From Siderastrea radians (taxonomy: Eukaryota > Cnidaria > Anthozoa > Scleractinia > Rhizangiidae), in assembly GCA_964017195.1 (NCBI GenBank), contig OZ024894.1, positions 487,501-551,500 of the forward strand: DNA of 64,000 bases, given 5' to 3'. Position 1 is the stretch's first letter; every line of letters begins with the position of its first letter. The notes under the pieces were generated by a model that was not told where the DNA came from, did not search any database, and saw only the letters and a program-made list of their open reading frames with translations. Shown here one piece after another: positions 53,230 to 64,000 of the stretch. Both the position numbers and the translations under genes were made by a program.

Positions 53230-56200
53230 TACTGCAAAAACATATAAAAAGAACAGCAACCTGGAAGGACAATCTTATTGATTGTCTTATCTAATTGATG
53301 AGACTGAAATACAGTGTGTCTGGGGGCTCTAGCCTGAGTTCGCAACCAAACCATCAAGGGTACCAGGCACCTTGCTTGGTGTGTGATAAGGTCACAATTT
53401 CAGGTTTCTGGACATGAGAACTGATCAATGTTCAAGATTGCATTCAAGCACTCATCTGAGGCTATTTTCTACAAATCTGTCCCCTTCCTGTTACATTATT
53501 TTTTATAAAAAAATTTTGCTTGTGCAGTTAAAATCAGCAACCACCCATGAAACCAGAAAGAGTGTTTGCTTACAGATGTTGGTTCCGAGAAAGACTAAAT
53601 ACATACAGTTGCATCACTTATACAAACACTTCTTTCTTCTTCTTGTCCCAGTGGAAGTAAAGCCCTTATTTTTTTGGACACCCCAAGCAGTTTGTTCTAT
53701 CCTAAAGGTGCCCATAAAAAGTGTTCAGCTCTGCAGTGTTTAAATGAATTATTTCAAGTGGGATTCTTCAAAGATGGGCTCTCAAGGCTGTTGGTCCCTT
53801 ACAAGAGTGGTTGACCATTGAGAGCTACAGTAGCTAGCCATTGAATTCTCTACCAACAGTGGGAATCATAACAAAGTTTATTATAGAGACAAAAGTGTTT
53901 TAGTGGAAAATTGACCACTCGTAAAGTTCATACGAAACTACATCCGGGACTTGAGTTGTGTATTTTCCATAACCTCACTAGTGAGGATATCGATGACGTC
54001 ATTTCCCACTTTTTCTCTTTTGTTTGTGCAAAAATACTCTTGTCTATATAATAAAAAGAAAATTACACGGTGGCTTGAAGATGTGAGTTTTATTTTCTTG
54101 TGGTAAAAAAAATATTTTACTCGCCGCGCTCGGTCGTAAAATATTGTTTTTACCACTCGAAAATAAAATTCACATCTTCGCGCCGCCTTGTAATATTCTC
54201 TATATTTGTGTCATCCTGGTAAGCAATACCACCCTCTTAATGAAAGTCATAGCCTGGGAATACATCTGCCTCTTGTCTCTCCCACCCGTACGAAACCAGC
54301 AGATCTGCAAAAGATCTGCAACAGATCTGTTTTGCCCAAAACAGATAAATTACACTCAAGTAACTTAAGGCTTGGTTGTTTCTCCTTAAGCGACCCCCAG
54401 CAGAGATTTTTGAGACCTTCCGTTTTCTGTGGTTAAAATAACTTTTCCCGACCATACCAGTGTCAGTTAATAATTGTTTGACTTTTCTGATCAGATAAGT
54501 CTTTGTAAGTATCACGTGACATTTCTTGGTTGATGACGTCACAAAACGTGTTTTTTGAAATGGGGAACGTTAGCACTTAAATGTCGTGAAAATGTCTAGT
54601 AGTACCATGCCAATGTATCTCCGCCTTTTAAGGTGGTATACGTCATTTATATTTGAAGTTATTTTGACGTTTAGTATGTCACGTGACCTGTTTTCAAAAA
54701 TTGGCCGTTTTCATTAACACATAGGCACGATTAAAAGGCGGAGTGATGAAGCCTATACTAAGAGTCATTGAACAAGGAAGCAAAAAGGTGAATATCAGAA
54801 AGCTTTCTGTTCCCCATTTTCAAGTAAAGATTTCCTCCGTTACAAGTCATTTTCAAGTCACGGGACAAAAATTCCGGTGAATAAGTTCAGACAATTACTA
54901 ATAATAACGATACCAAACTACTCGCCAAGTTTCAGGAAGAATGGACAAATGTCTCACCTTCAAATAAAAATATGTGAAATTACCAGCCTGGTCAAGCCTT
55001 AACATACTTGAGCAGACTAATTTATTATCTGCATGATCTGTTTTCAGTCTGTGCAGATGAAGTGAATGGATCATCTGCAACATTTTTTTGCCTGCAGACG
55101 AGAAGCAGATAAAAAATAGATCTGCACTTCATCTGTAAAGTCTGCAACATAAATAATTGTTCTCAGCGGCATGCAGCCCAAATAATCCTAGTTGTTCCGT
55201 CATCTGTAGCAATTGTTTGCCTGCAGATGAACAGCAGATGAATAATCCGCTAGATCAACACAGAATTGAACTACATTGATACAGACTCTTACACTGGGGC
55301 ATCCTTGCACAACTGAAACTGTGCAGCTCAGGCAGAAACTATAATTGGAATTTAAATGTAACTAAAATTTTGCGACATTTTTTGAGACACATTTTCCACA
55401 CTTGATAAAGTGGAGTTAAAGTCATTTATTTCCTCCGTTGAGTGCAACGAAATCCGTACCATGCAGCTTTTTAACGTATCTGTTAGCTGATACTTGACTA
55501 TAATAAAACCGGAACATTAGCCCCACTTAACGGCATCCAATCAGAACAACTGTCACTGTGAAAGATAAAACGTTTTCAAAGGTTAATTGGGCGCCAAAAA
55601 AAGAAACGATTCCATTTAGAAACGACAAAGAGAAATGGCCTAGGCACTGGCAATGTGTTGAGGACCAAAGAAGACCAATACTGGTATGTTCCTCCAAAAT
55701 AGAGGGAAAGGAAGATCAGCCTGCTTAGGTCACCTTGTATCCAACCAAAATGCTTAAGACTGGATGAGCTATAGCTAGTTAAGGCCACATTTGTTATTTT
55801 AACGTTAGGGGTAAAGTTAGTGACTGCAAGAAACAATATTTATTTTCTTTTATAAGATGCACAACTTCTTGATGAAACAACTTACCGGTAATTCATTTTA
55901 CACTGCACTAAACTGTGACTAGGTTAAATTTTGAAACAAAAAAGATAGCTAGTGAATGTTTATATACAGCCTGAGTGATGTAAACATACCTCCAGTCATT
56001 CAGTGTTTCATGAGACGTGTTGTGCCAAATATGTGTACGAGAATGCCTCTATTATGTCTGTTAATTCCTCTGATGGACACCATTTAGCAGGGTTTAAGTT
56101 CGCTTAGAAAGTCTATTTCTTACACGGTAAGATAGTTGAATGTTAAGTTATAGTCATATCCTGAACTGGTGTTTTTCACTGTTGCAAATCCAGTTTCTGC

Positions 56201-59200
56201 CCATTAAACCGTTGCCATGCTGTCGTCTTTAGTGGAACCATCATGATGAAAGCAAGTGAATATTAACTGAGCATGCAATCAAAAAACGTGGCACACTTTT
56301 TTAGCACTCTGTAGCATTTTTGTCACTTGCTTCTCTGTCTGAAAAGTAACCTGCATGCAGGTCTCATTGGGATTGCATGGAATAAAATTTAAAAACTACC
56401 ATCTTGTGAACTTAGCATCTAAAATATTTTAGCCTTTTTATTCCCTGTCTGTCAATATTTTGAATGTTTGAAATGATTAATGCTTCCCTTGCATGCATAT
56501 TTGTAAATATTTGGAATGTCTGAAATGGTATTTTGATGCAAAACAGACCTTCTTGCCTGTCAATCACTTAAATAAACATTATTTCAAGGCGCCTTTTGTC
56601 TGCTTTTTATCTGCAGTACCCATCCGTGTCTGGAAAATATCTGCAGTTTCTAAAGCACTGCATGGGGATCAAGGGAGCAGATGCTCTGCAGATTTAAGCA
56701 CTTTGCAGACATTCTGCAGATATTCTACAGACATTCTGCAGACATTCTCCAGATATTCTGCAGATGATCTGCAGAGAATCTGCGGATCATCTGCAGATCT
56801 GCTGCATATTCGCTAGCAGATCTGCCGGTTTCCTACAGGCAGCCGCTAGGGGCGTTCACGCAAATGCCCTTAGCAGCCAAGAGCAATGAGAGACAGCTGT
56901 GTTCACAGGCTATGAAAGTCAGTGATGGAATATTTTTACCACTACCTCCCCTCTGCTTGGTGGTTGGGGAGGCCAAACTGCATTGTACAGTCAAACCCTA
57001 CTTTGTGGGCATTCGCTCAATGTGGAAACCTCATTATAACAGACAGTTTTCTCTGTCCTGGTGGTATTAAAGCCCATGCATTTTTTAGACAAAATTGACC
57101 CACTTAATACAGACACCCTGTCATGGACAGTTTGTCCTTTCTGAAGGTGCCCATCGGCATATTAACCAGTTCAACTGTGCAGTGTTTAAATGAAATATTT
57201 TATGTGGGATTCTTCTCAAGATAGATGGTTCCTTAGGCCTGGTCCACACTAGCGACATGTTGTGTTGTTCACACCGGTTACAGCTGTACATAATACATAG
57301 GTTGTGCATGTTTTGCATTTGCTTGAGCCCGCAGTTATGTTGTTCATGTCACTAGTGTGAATTAGGCATACAATTCAAATGATTTTTGTCTCTCGCTACT
57401 AAATGCTAGTCACTAGAAAACTCATTGATGCATAATATAATTTAAAAACAACACCAAAACACACAAGCGATAAAATAGATTAAAAGAGGACATTCACTCT
57501 TCAATTTACTGTTATAAACCTATTTACAGCTTTCGTGAGCTTTGGATTTTTTTTATTCTGTTGCTTAGAGCAGGACTTAACAAGAGATCATAATGTGTCC
57601 ATGGTAGAGTAAAGTCCTGAACAAGCTCAGTATAATTTTGGTTTAATGCAAATATAACAATTTGATCCTTGTAAGCCTGGGTCACTTTCAGGGGCAGACT
57701 AGACTGGAGCCACATTTTGTTGTTAAACCTAGAGATGAAAAGAAAAAAAAATGACTCAATTGGGTTTAAGCCACCTCATGATTTGGCCATTGTCACAAAG
57801 AAAACAACATGTAAGTTAATTCATAATGTTCAAATTTCAGCAGCTGCGTTTCCACAAGAACATGAATCACATATCACATTACAGTCACTATTCCCACTCA
57901 AGAGAAAACGTTTTATCTCAAAATGTCAAAGAGACCTTAGAAAATGCAGTTTATTGAAGCCTCAGAATTCTAAAGTCTTCCTAGGGACGCTCTAGAAGTG
58001 ATGTTGTGCTACAGAACTGTCCCAATTTACTCACGTAACAGAAAAACCGTAAGAGGTCCGACGGGGTCTGACCCTCTAAAATTGAAGAATAACTATTCCT
58101 ACAATAGCTGGTACGATTTTGTAAGGTAAATCCGACACGATATTGAGACAAGGAACGAACGCGTTGGTTGACTACAGAACGTGGACAACGGCCGCCATAT
58201 TGGACAAGCTCGCGAGGAAGTCCATGACGAACAGTCTATGAAGATGTTTTAAAATATAAAGTAGTATCTAGTAAAAGTAAAAACCTACCTTTCATTTAAA
58301 CTCCTCCATTGAGAAAAAACGAGCTACATCGTGCAGAAAGGTGCACTCAAAACCATAACATGTTGCGTGGAGAAATTTTCTCAGAAAAGACTAACAAATG
58401 AATGCAGTGTTCTGATTGGTTGATCAGAGCTACCAGAATGCCTTTCGGGCTGTGTCCAACTTCCTCTGGGTTCGGAATGAGATTATTTAATGGTACGTGT
58501 CCGTGAAGTGTCTCTAAAAAGTTGCAAAATTTCAAATATTACCGTCGAGATTTAATGTATTGATTAAGATTACGTAACAACAACAACAGCAACAACAACA
58601 ACAACAACAATGTTTACCTTAACGTTTCAGAATGGCTCGCTAGTCTTGGGGGCACCAAGTTTTCAAAACCGATTGAAGAAATGTCAAAAGAAGAACTGGA
58701 TGCTTGTCTCAGTCAAGTGTTTTTACACCTATACAAGGAAGTAAGATAGCACTTATTACAAAACTTTGTGGATGAAATCCATAAGAGCTGCCATTGATCG
58801 TTTCCTTCACTCGTTGCCGCACGACAAACCGTTTTCCATCATCACTGACCCTGCTTCTACTGAGGCAAATTAAGTTTTAGACGCTTTCGTGAAAGACTAG
58901 AGAAAAACGGGCAAAATAGGTGAAGTCGTTCACAAGAAAGCAATCTACAAAGAGCAGCTGAAGAAACCACTCATGTCCAATACTGCCGCACTGGTACGAA
59001 CCGTTATTTGCAGTTGACGGTCCGTAAGTTTCGCACGGACCATCGTCCTTGCTTACGGACTGTTATTTGCGGTTGACAGCCCGTACGTTTCGCACGGACC
59101 GTCGTTCTTGCTTACGGTCCGAATACAGAGCTTGCATCTCATTATCATACTAGGGCCAACTGCAGTTGGCGGTCCGTACGTTTCGCACGGACCGTCATCC

Positions 59201-62200
59201 TTGCTTACAGACCGTCATTTACGATTCACGGTCCGTATGTAGAGGTATAAATAGGCAATACAAGTATGATTGAGCCTCACTATATAACCTTACGTACGAA
59301 GCAAGCGAGATACACTAAGAGAAGACGGTAATATGTGTATTACTCGTTCTATAAGCGTTGCGCAAACTGATGACAGGGTTCTAAAAGCGGACTCTCTAAG
59401 AGTCAAACAAAGCGATCAATTACATGAAAGAGAAGAGAGTAATATGTCCATCACTCCTATGATTATGCCCGTTATTTAAGCGCACGTACGAAGCTAGCGA
59501 GGTACACGAAATAGAAGACGATAACATGTCTATTACTCGTTCTATAAGCGTTGCGCAAACTGATAACAGAGTTCTAAAAGCGAACTGTTATATGTCGATT
59601 ACTCCGCCTATTGAAGCACTGTGCAACTGTCCAAGGGAAGACAATTACGATTATGCCCCGTTATTTAAGCGTACGTTCGAAGCGAGCGAGGTACAGGAAA
59701 TAGAAGACGATAACACGTCTATTACTCGTTCTGTAAGCGTCGCGCAAACTGATAACGGAGTTCTAAAAGCGAACTGTTATGTCGATTACTCCTTCTATTC
59801 AAGCCTTGTGAAACTGTGCAAGGGAAGACAACTTTGATTATGCCTCGTTATTTAATATTGTTTCACGTTTTAAGCAAAACTACCCAAAGCGTGTCAACAA
59901 TAATTAAACACTCAGTTTGCTATTGCTATAATAGGCTCCAAACTTAACACTTCCTTTCTTGTTTCAAGATGGTTTAAGCCGCGTTTGTTCAAATCTCCCT
60001 CTGATAACAAGAGTAAAATATTCAAGTCTCACTAATGAAATGCAATTTACGGACCGTGAACTCTTCTATACGGACCGTATCTGAAGTTCACGGTCCGTAC
60101 GAACTGTGCGCTCCGTCAAAAAGATATCTCCCTCTGTTTACAAGAGTGAAATAACTAAGTCCCACTTAAATAAGATGCAATTTACGGACCGTGAACTCTT
60201 CTATACGGACCGTGTGTGTGGTTCACGGTCCGCACAAACTGTACGGACCGTAAGAAAGATATCTCCTCTCATAACAAGAGTGAAATACTCTAAGTCCCAC
60301 AAATGAGTTTCAATTTACGGACCGTGAACTCTTCTATACGGACCGTATCTAAAGTTCACGGTCCGTACGAACTGTACGGACCGTCAACCCTTCTCTACAT
60401 ACGTACGTGGGCTTTACGGACCGTAAGAAACTCTACGGACCGAAACCATGGTCTCACGGTCCGTTACGGGGCGGGTGTATTGGACAACCCTCGAAGAAAC
60501 TATTCGACAGCGGCGAACTCGGACCGTAAATGCCCACAATTATTGCACTTCTCGATGATCTTGAACTTTGAACACTTAAATACTGCAATAAGGTTTTTCT
60601 CGTATACTTGAACAGTCCTTAAATTTTGGATTATCGTACGTTAATTTCAGTTGAGCTTTTTATTTGCTTCGCTTTTGATTTTTCATTCAACTGTTCGCAC
60701 TGCAGTGGAGGTGCACGTGTCATGTGATCATATCACTTCCCGATCGTTTTGTAAAATAAAATAAAATTGGGAGAAAGCGAAGGTTGAGAATTTAATAAAA
60801 CAATTATTCCATTCGCCCTTGTTGGATACGAGATTGGTTATAGCCAACTCGTTGCTTCGTGCCTAGTTGGCTATTTACAACTCGTATCCAACGAGGGCTC
60901 ATGGAATAATTGTTAAATATTACAAGCTATTTCTTTCAGGCAGGAGGAATAATTTTCGCAAGTACCCCAGATCGACTATTGATTCCCTTGGAACGCCATA
61001 CGACTACGGAAGCGTAATGCACTATGGGAGGACGTCTTTCAGCAGGAACGGACGACCAACAATATTGGTTAAGAAATCAGGGGTATGTTACCACGGCACT
61101 CTCGACTTCTGGGAAGGATGTTCCGATGTGACAACGGCATTATGTTGCAGTTAAAACGAGTTTAACGGCTAATCGCTCAACCCTCGACCAACAAAATTAA
61201 ATCCTGGAAAAAATGCCAGATGACATCGAAAAGTCATCGGGTTTTTAATAATTTCTATTGAGCAAAGTATTTCACTACTCCTAATTTTAGAATTCACAAC
61301 CCTTTTTTTAAATCTGCCCTTCAAATAATTGTTTTACTAGATCATTCATTCATTCATTCATTCATTCATTCATTCATTCATTCACTCATTCATTCATTCA
61401 TTCATTCATTCATTCATTTACTCATTTATTCATTTATTTCTTTACCCTATCAGGCCGTCATTGGTCAGCAACGTGGTTTAAGTGCTATAGACGCACAGCA
61501 GGCAAATCTTCTGTACAAGTCACTGTGTGTACAGGGTATGTTTAACTTTTCATTTAATTATTAATTTATTATTATCATCATCATCATCATCATCATCATC
61601 ATTATCACCATAATCATCATCATCATCATCTTCGTCATTATCATCATCATCGTTAATACCATTGCTATTATTGTTGTTTATGATTATGATTATGATTATT
61701 AATTTATTTCTAGCACCGACCATGACTCCAAATCCAAGTGAGCGATATACCAATAATGTGCATGTTTGCAAAGAAATCCTTTAGTTGCAATCATATTGGC
61801 TTTTTCGGCTCTTTAAAGACCGAAGGGAGAGGCTGACGGTGCGTGTTCTTCCTAACTTTAAGAATAATAAAGTTATCACAACAAAAAATGGTATACTTAT
61901 TTTCCTAAAGTTAAAGATTGTTAAACGTTTTTTTTCCTAGCACCTACCACGAGCCCAACTCCAACTACAGGTGAGTGATGAACAAAACCTATCTTTTTCA
62001 TAATAATATATATTGTACCCATAATATTCGCTTATGATTTAAAACACTATTTACAAGTCTAAAAGACGTTAAAAAAGGGAAAAACCTAACGTTTTCGACT
62101 AATTAAGACATCTTCAGGGTAAAAAGATGACTTAGTTAGTAGAAAACGTTTGTTTTTTCCCTTCTTTTACGTCTTTTACGTCTTTTCCAGCGTCCACTTA

Positions 62201-63640
62201 ACTTCGAGACTGACCAGTCAAGGTGAGCGATAAGCTAGAAAAAAATAGTTCAAAATCTCAGGACAGCCTTTATCGCTTCGGTCTTATTTATTTATTTATT
62301 TATTTATTTATAGGGGAGCCCGCGCGCTAGCGCGCCAGGGGAGCACCATTGCTTAGGAATTTTGGTAATCTATCGATCCCAGAAATTTTGGTTGTGACGT
62401 CAGCGTACGTCCGTCCCTATAGACTCTGGGGGAGGGGGAGAGGAGTCGCAAGACACCCCGACGGGGGTGGAGAATGCCATCTTTTTTTGGTGGGAAATGG
62501 CGCGGTTCTCTTGGGCAACCGCCAACCTGCGGCGTTTTTCTTGGCAGGAAATCGCATGACCACCGTCACTTTTGAAAAAAAAGTTGTTTTTAAAAGCGTA
62601 GCTTGTTTAGCAAAACGATTCAGTTCGGAAGAAGTGAAGTTTAGAACTTGAGAAAAAACATCAAATAACTATAAATGGAAAGAGAGAGTTGAACAGAATA
62701 CTCAGTTGTCTTTTTAGGAAAGCAAAAAGTTCAAGTTACTTTTAAAGACTTCATCTTTGATGTCGGTTCCGTGCTGCGAACAGGGTCGGCACAACCCTTG
62801 TGTTTGCAGTATTTTGCAGCGGTTCCGATCTCAAATATAGCAGAGCTGGTGCCTTCTGGCTTTTTCTGTCCACAACCGTGGTTTTTGCGGCGGTCCCAAC
62901 ACATTTTACGAATAAAAACATTAACTTGCGTAACTCGCATAACATCGAATCGAATCGAAGTACATCGCTTGAATTCGCAGCATTTGGCAATGGTTCGGAC
63001 ATCAAACATGGCAGAGCTAGTGCCTTCCGGTATTTTCTGTCTACAACCGTGGTCTTTGCAGCGGACTGAACGCATTTCCCTACGTGTTTATGTCAATCCA
63101 GCTGTATTTTAACAATTTAGCACAAGAGGCTTGGTGGTCACCATTTTCCCTTTTCATTCCGGCGGTTTTGGAGCCTCGTCGGTTCGACCCTCAGGGGAAG
63201 CAGTTTTTTATTTCTATTTTGGTTTTTCTTTGGGGGGGTTATTACTTAAAAAAGTGAATAACTTCCAGCGATTATTAAAAAAGTGGGGCTCCGCTTTTAG
63301 GCTTGGCTAAATCTATATATTTTATTTCTTTCTTTCTTTCATTCTTTCTTTCTTTATTTATTTATTCTACAGGAAATGCCGGGACAGATCAGCCAGCTGC
63401 AAAGTTTATGGACCTTCTGTATGCGGCCAAAACCTTAGGTGGCCTATATCAAAAACCACCAACCTGGTTATGACTATAATAGATGGATACCGCTCCACTA
63501 ACGTGACCATTTATAATTCTATTATAGGAATGCGCGATCTGATAGTGTCGGCTAGTGAATCATGTAATACTAGAATAGAATTAAGAGATTTTAGGTCTCC
63601 TCGGTTAAGGAGCAAAACTTGTGTTTGTTACATTCATTTT
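47547..63640 (+). CDS. Astacin-like zinc metalloprotease gene (incomplete or degraded)
   Basis: Recognised exons: 47547-47610 (signal peptide, [20 protein letters not shown]); 50259-50350 (CSSYVGRIG...[12 protein letters not shown]); 51465-51539, completing [19 protein letters not shown], the astacin zinc site; about 60941-61080 ([13 protein letters not shown], Met-turn YGSVMHYG); 61455-61541 ([20 protein letters not shown]); and micro-exons at about 61715 and 61941 encoding Pro/Thr linkers. An ShK-like segment ([18 protein letters not shown]) occurs near 63376 but is out of frame with the linker exons. No exon for the propeptide or the first part of the catalytic domain was found between 47.6 and 50.2 kb. 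Family members are secreted proteases; this copy may be a pseudogene, or exons may have diverged or been missed. Confidence 0.6.
48738..49027 (+). pseudogene. Duplicated, start-less copy of the astacin first exon and its upstream region
   Basis: 48738-49070 aligns with about 47333-47655 throughout, including the secretory-leader exon ([12 protein letters not shown] versus [12 protein letters not shown]) and the GTAAGCC donor. The copy has lost the ATG (a TAG lies in frame at the equivalent place), so it could serve only as an alternative non-coding or internal exon. Confidence 0.7.
49726..49786. repeat. (ATA/TAA)n microsatellite
   Basis: About 60 bp of uninterrupted trinucleotide repeat in an astacin intron. 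Confidence 0.95.
50640..50785. mobile_element. Fold-back MITE-like element
   Basis: gtaatacctgtcgtaaattg at the left is repeated inverted as caattaacgacaggtattac at the right, with further inverted sequence between. No reading frame. Confidence 0.65.
52038..52193 (+). pseudogene. Crypton-type tyrosine recombinase relic, N-terminal part
   Basis: The frame opens [18 protein letters not shown] and continues through [10 protein letters not shown], resembling the N-termini of Crypton-derived (DUF3504/KIAA1958-like) proteins. It closes after 51 residues, with a possible donor (AAG|GTATCA). It lies in an astacin intron; a companion fragment is at 58631. Confidence 0.45.
53130..53232. repeat. (AAC)n and (ATA)n microsatellites
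   Basis: An AAC/ACA run followed by ATA/TAA repeats, within an astacin intron. Confidence 0.95.
53233..54070. other. Intron sequence without gene
   Basis: No coding signal. The segment near 53690-53800 resembles 57130-57235 (gcagtgtttaaatga...gtgggattcttc), so both belong to one dispersed repeat family. Confidence 0.5.
54075..54182. mobile_element. Fold-back element (gatgtgagttttatttt ends)
   Basis: gatgtgagttttattttc at the left and gaaaataaaattcacatc at the right form an inverted repeat around actcgccgcgctcggtcg. This is a typical short non-autonomous element. Confidence 0.7.
56690..56830. repeat. CTGCAGA-rich tandem repeat
   Basis: Repeated attctgcagacattctgcag units. Related agcagatctgca-type repeats occur near 54290-54340 and 55060-55250. 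No coding function seen. Confidence 0.75.
58576..58612. repeat. (AAC)n microsatellite
   Basis: A short trinucleotide run just before the Crypton relic. Confidence 0.9.
58631..58990 (+). pseudogene. Crypton-type tyrosine recombinase relic, central part
   Basis: Segments read, in shifting frames with stops: [19 protein letters not shown], then [19 protein letters not shown], and [18 protein letters not shown]. These follow the order of the DUF3504-type domain of Crypton-derived proteins. Frameshifts and in-frame stops (for example after ASTEAN) show that it is dead. Confidence 0.65.
59000..60530. repeat. Satellite block: ACGGTCCGT palindromic motifs flanking three about 190-bp tandem units
   Basis: Outer parts (59000-59240 and 60050-60530) are dense in tacggaccgt/acggtccgta in both orientations. 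The middle (59290-59830) has three tandem units of 188-192 bp starting acgtacgaagcaagcgag, acgtacgaagctagcgag and acgttcgaagcgagcgag. Open frames through the units are repeat-derived. Confidence 0.85.
60795..60920. mobile_element. Fold-back element adjoining an astacin exon
   Basis: aacaattattccat at the left and atggaataattgtt at the right are perfect inverted ends. The interior (gttggatacga / tcgtatccaac) is also inverted. It ends about 20 bp before the exon acceptor at about 60940, so it forms part of the 3' end of that intron. Confidence 0.75.
61343..61440. repeat. (ATTC)n microsatellite
   Basis: Tetranucleotide run directly before the astacin exon at 61455. Confidence 0.95.
61570..61705. 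repeat. (ATC)n microsatellite
   Basis: Trinucleotide run (tcatcatcatc) degrading into ATT/ATG repeats before the micro-exon at 61715. Confidence 0.95.
62280..63110. other. Repeat-rich intron: (ATTT)n and a two-copy 180-bp repeat
   Basis: An ATTT tract near 62290 is followed by a GC-rich segment. From about 62800 two related copies of an agagctggtgccttctgg / acaaccgtggtttttgcgg unit occur. Frames on both strands are repeat-derived. Confidence 0.6.
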
Positions 63641-64000
63641 CCCCTTTATTAAATATATGCGACATGATAAAAATCATGCTAGCATTTCATGCTCTCTCTT
63701 CTCGACTTAACACTTTCTTGACTTAACCAATGTAACTGAGAGTTATACCTTTATCTCTTTAGATCCCGACAGTTGGTTAGCTTCTTGTCACGTATCCGAT
63801 TAAGAATGAATCAAGGTTTCTGCTGCATTAATATTAATCAAAATTTATAACGGTTTGGCAGCAGCTTTTCAAGTTATTAACCTGCAGAAGTGGTGCTTTC
63901 CACTCAGTTGTTTTTACCGTACGTTGGAAGCAACAAGAAGTGGTTTCTTCTTCTTCTTTTTCTCCGTCTTTGGTTTATTAGTAGAAATGGCGCTATAGAG
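63641..64000. other. Terminal sequence, nothing recognised
   Basis: AT-rich, with no supported gene or repeat other than short TTC runs near the end. Confidence 0.5.

Overview
The window looks like metazoan nuclear DNA, most likely from an anthozoan cnidarian (coral or sea anemone). The flanks are AT-rich and intron-rich. The left flank holds a D8C/zona-pellucida gene and the right flank an astacin/ShK-type metalloprotease gene. Between and within them are many fold-back elements, minisatellites and transposon relics. The assignment to Cnidaria is inference from gene style; no species can be named.

Layout. 1-5510 (+): 3' part of a secreted D8C-ZP gene. About 6380-46827: a mobile-element-rich block bracketed by a short inverted repeat. 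Inside it lie an apparently intact 13-exon gene (7091-40264, +) whose predicted protein combines an RNase-H-like transposase-type region with a C-terminal Ulp1/C48-type protease, a two-exon C2H2 zinc-finger gene (44298-42972, -) and an intronless protein kinase (44725-45822, +). About 47330-63640 (+): an astacin gene with a duplicated first exon, an apparently missing N-terminal half, and an intron filled with Crypton-type recombinase relics and satellites.

The main feature is a 23.5 kb Polinton/Maverick (adintovirus-like) element at about 8436-31911, nested in intron 1 of the transposase/Ulp1 gene. Its genes all read on the minus strand and are mostly open: protein-primed family B DNA polymerase, a small lysine-rich protein, a 2-TM SLATT-like protein, DDE integrase with chromodomain, a duplicated penton-like protein, hexon-like major capsid protein, adenain-like protease, FtsK/HerA-type packaging ATPase, and several small basic or hydrophobic virion-type proteins. 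The small proteins share a recurrent Q-x-G-G motif that fits adenain-type processing. TATA boxes sit about 35-65 bp upstream of most first genes of transcription units, so polymerase, integrase, capsid and packaging functions are laid out as compact units.

The element ends are unusual. The terminal inverted repeat ends in copies of an AGTAGTAT unit. The right end is a staircase of three successive terminus copies (ending at about 28298, 29325 and 31911). The left end has an inverted copy of exactly the same terminus-to-polB junction found at 29325. As a result the polB promoter and the first 137 polB codons occur three times, and twice they run into the terminal repeat to make a stand-alone three-zinc-finger reading frame. 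A divergent, spliced small transcript and tRNA-like 3' segments with Pol III B-box sequences also lie in the right end. The near-identity of the copies suggests a recent event; a mis-assembled tandem or palindromic end is the main alternative.
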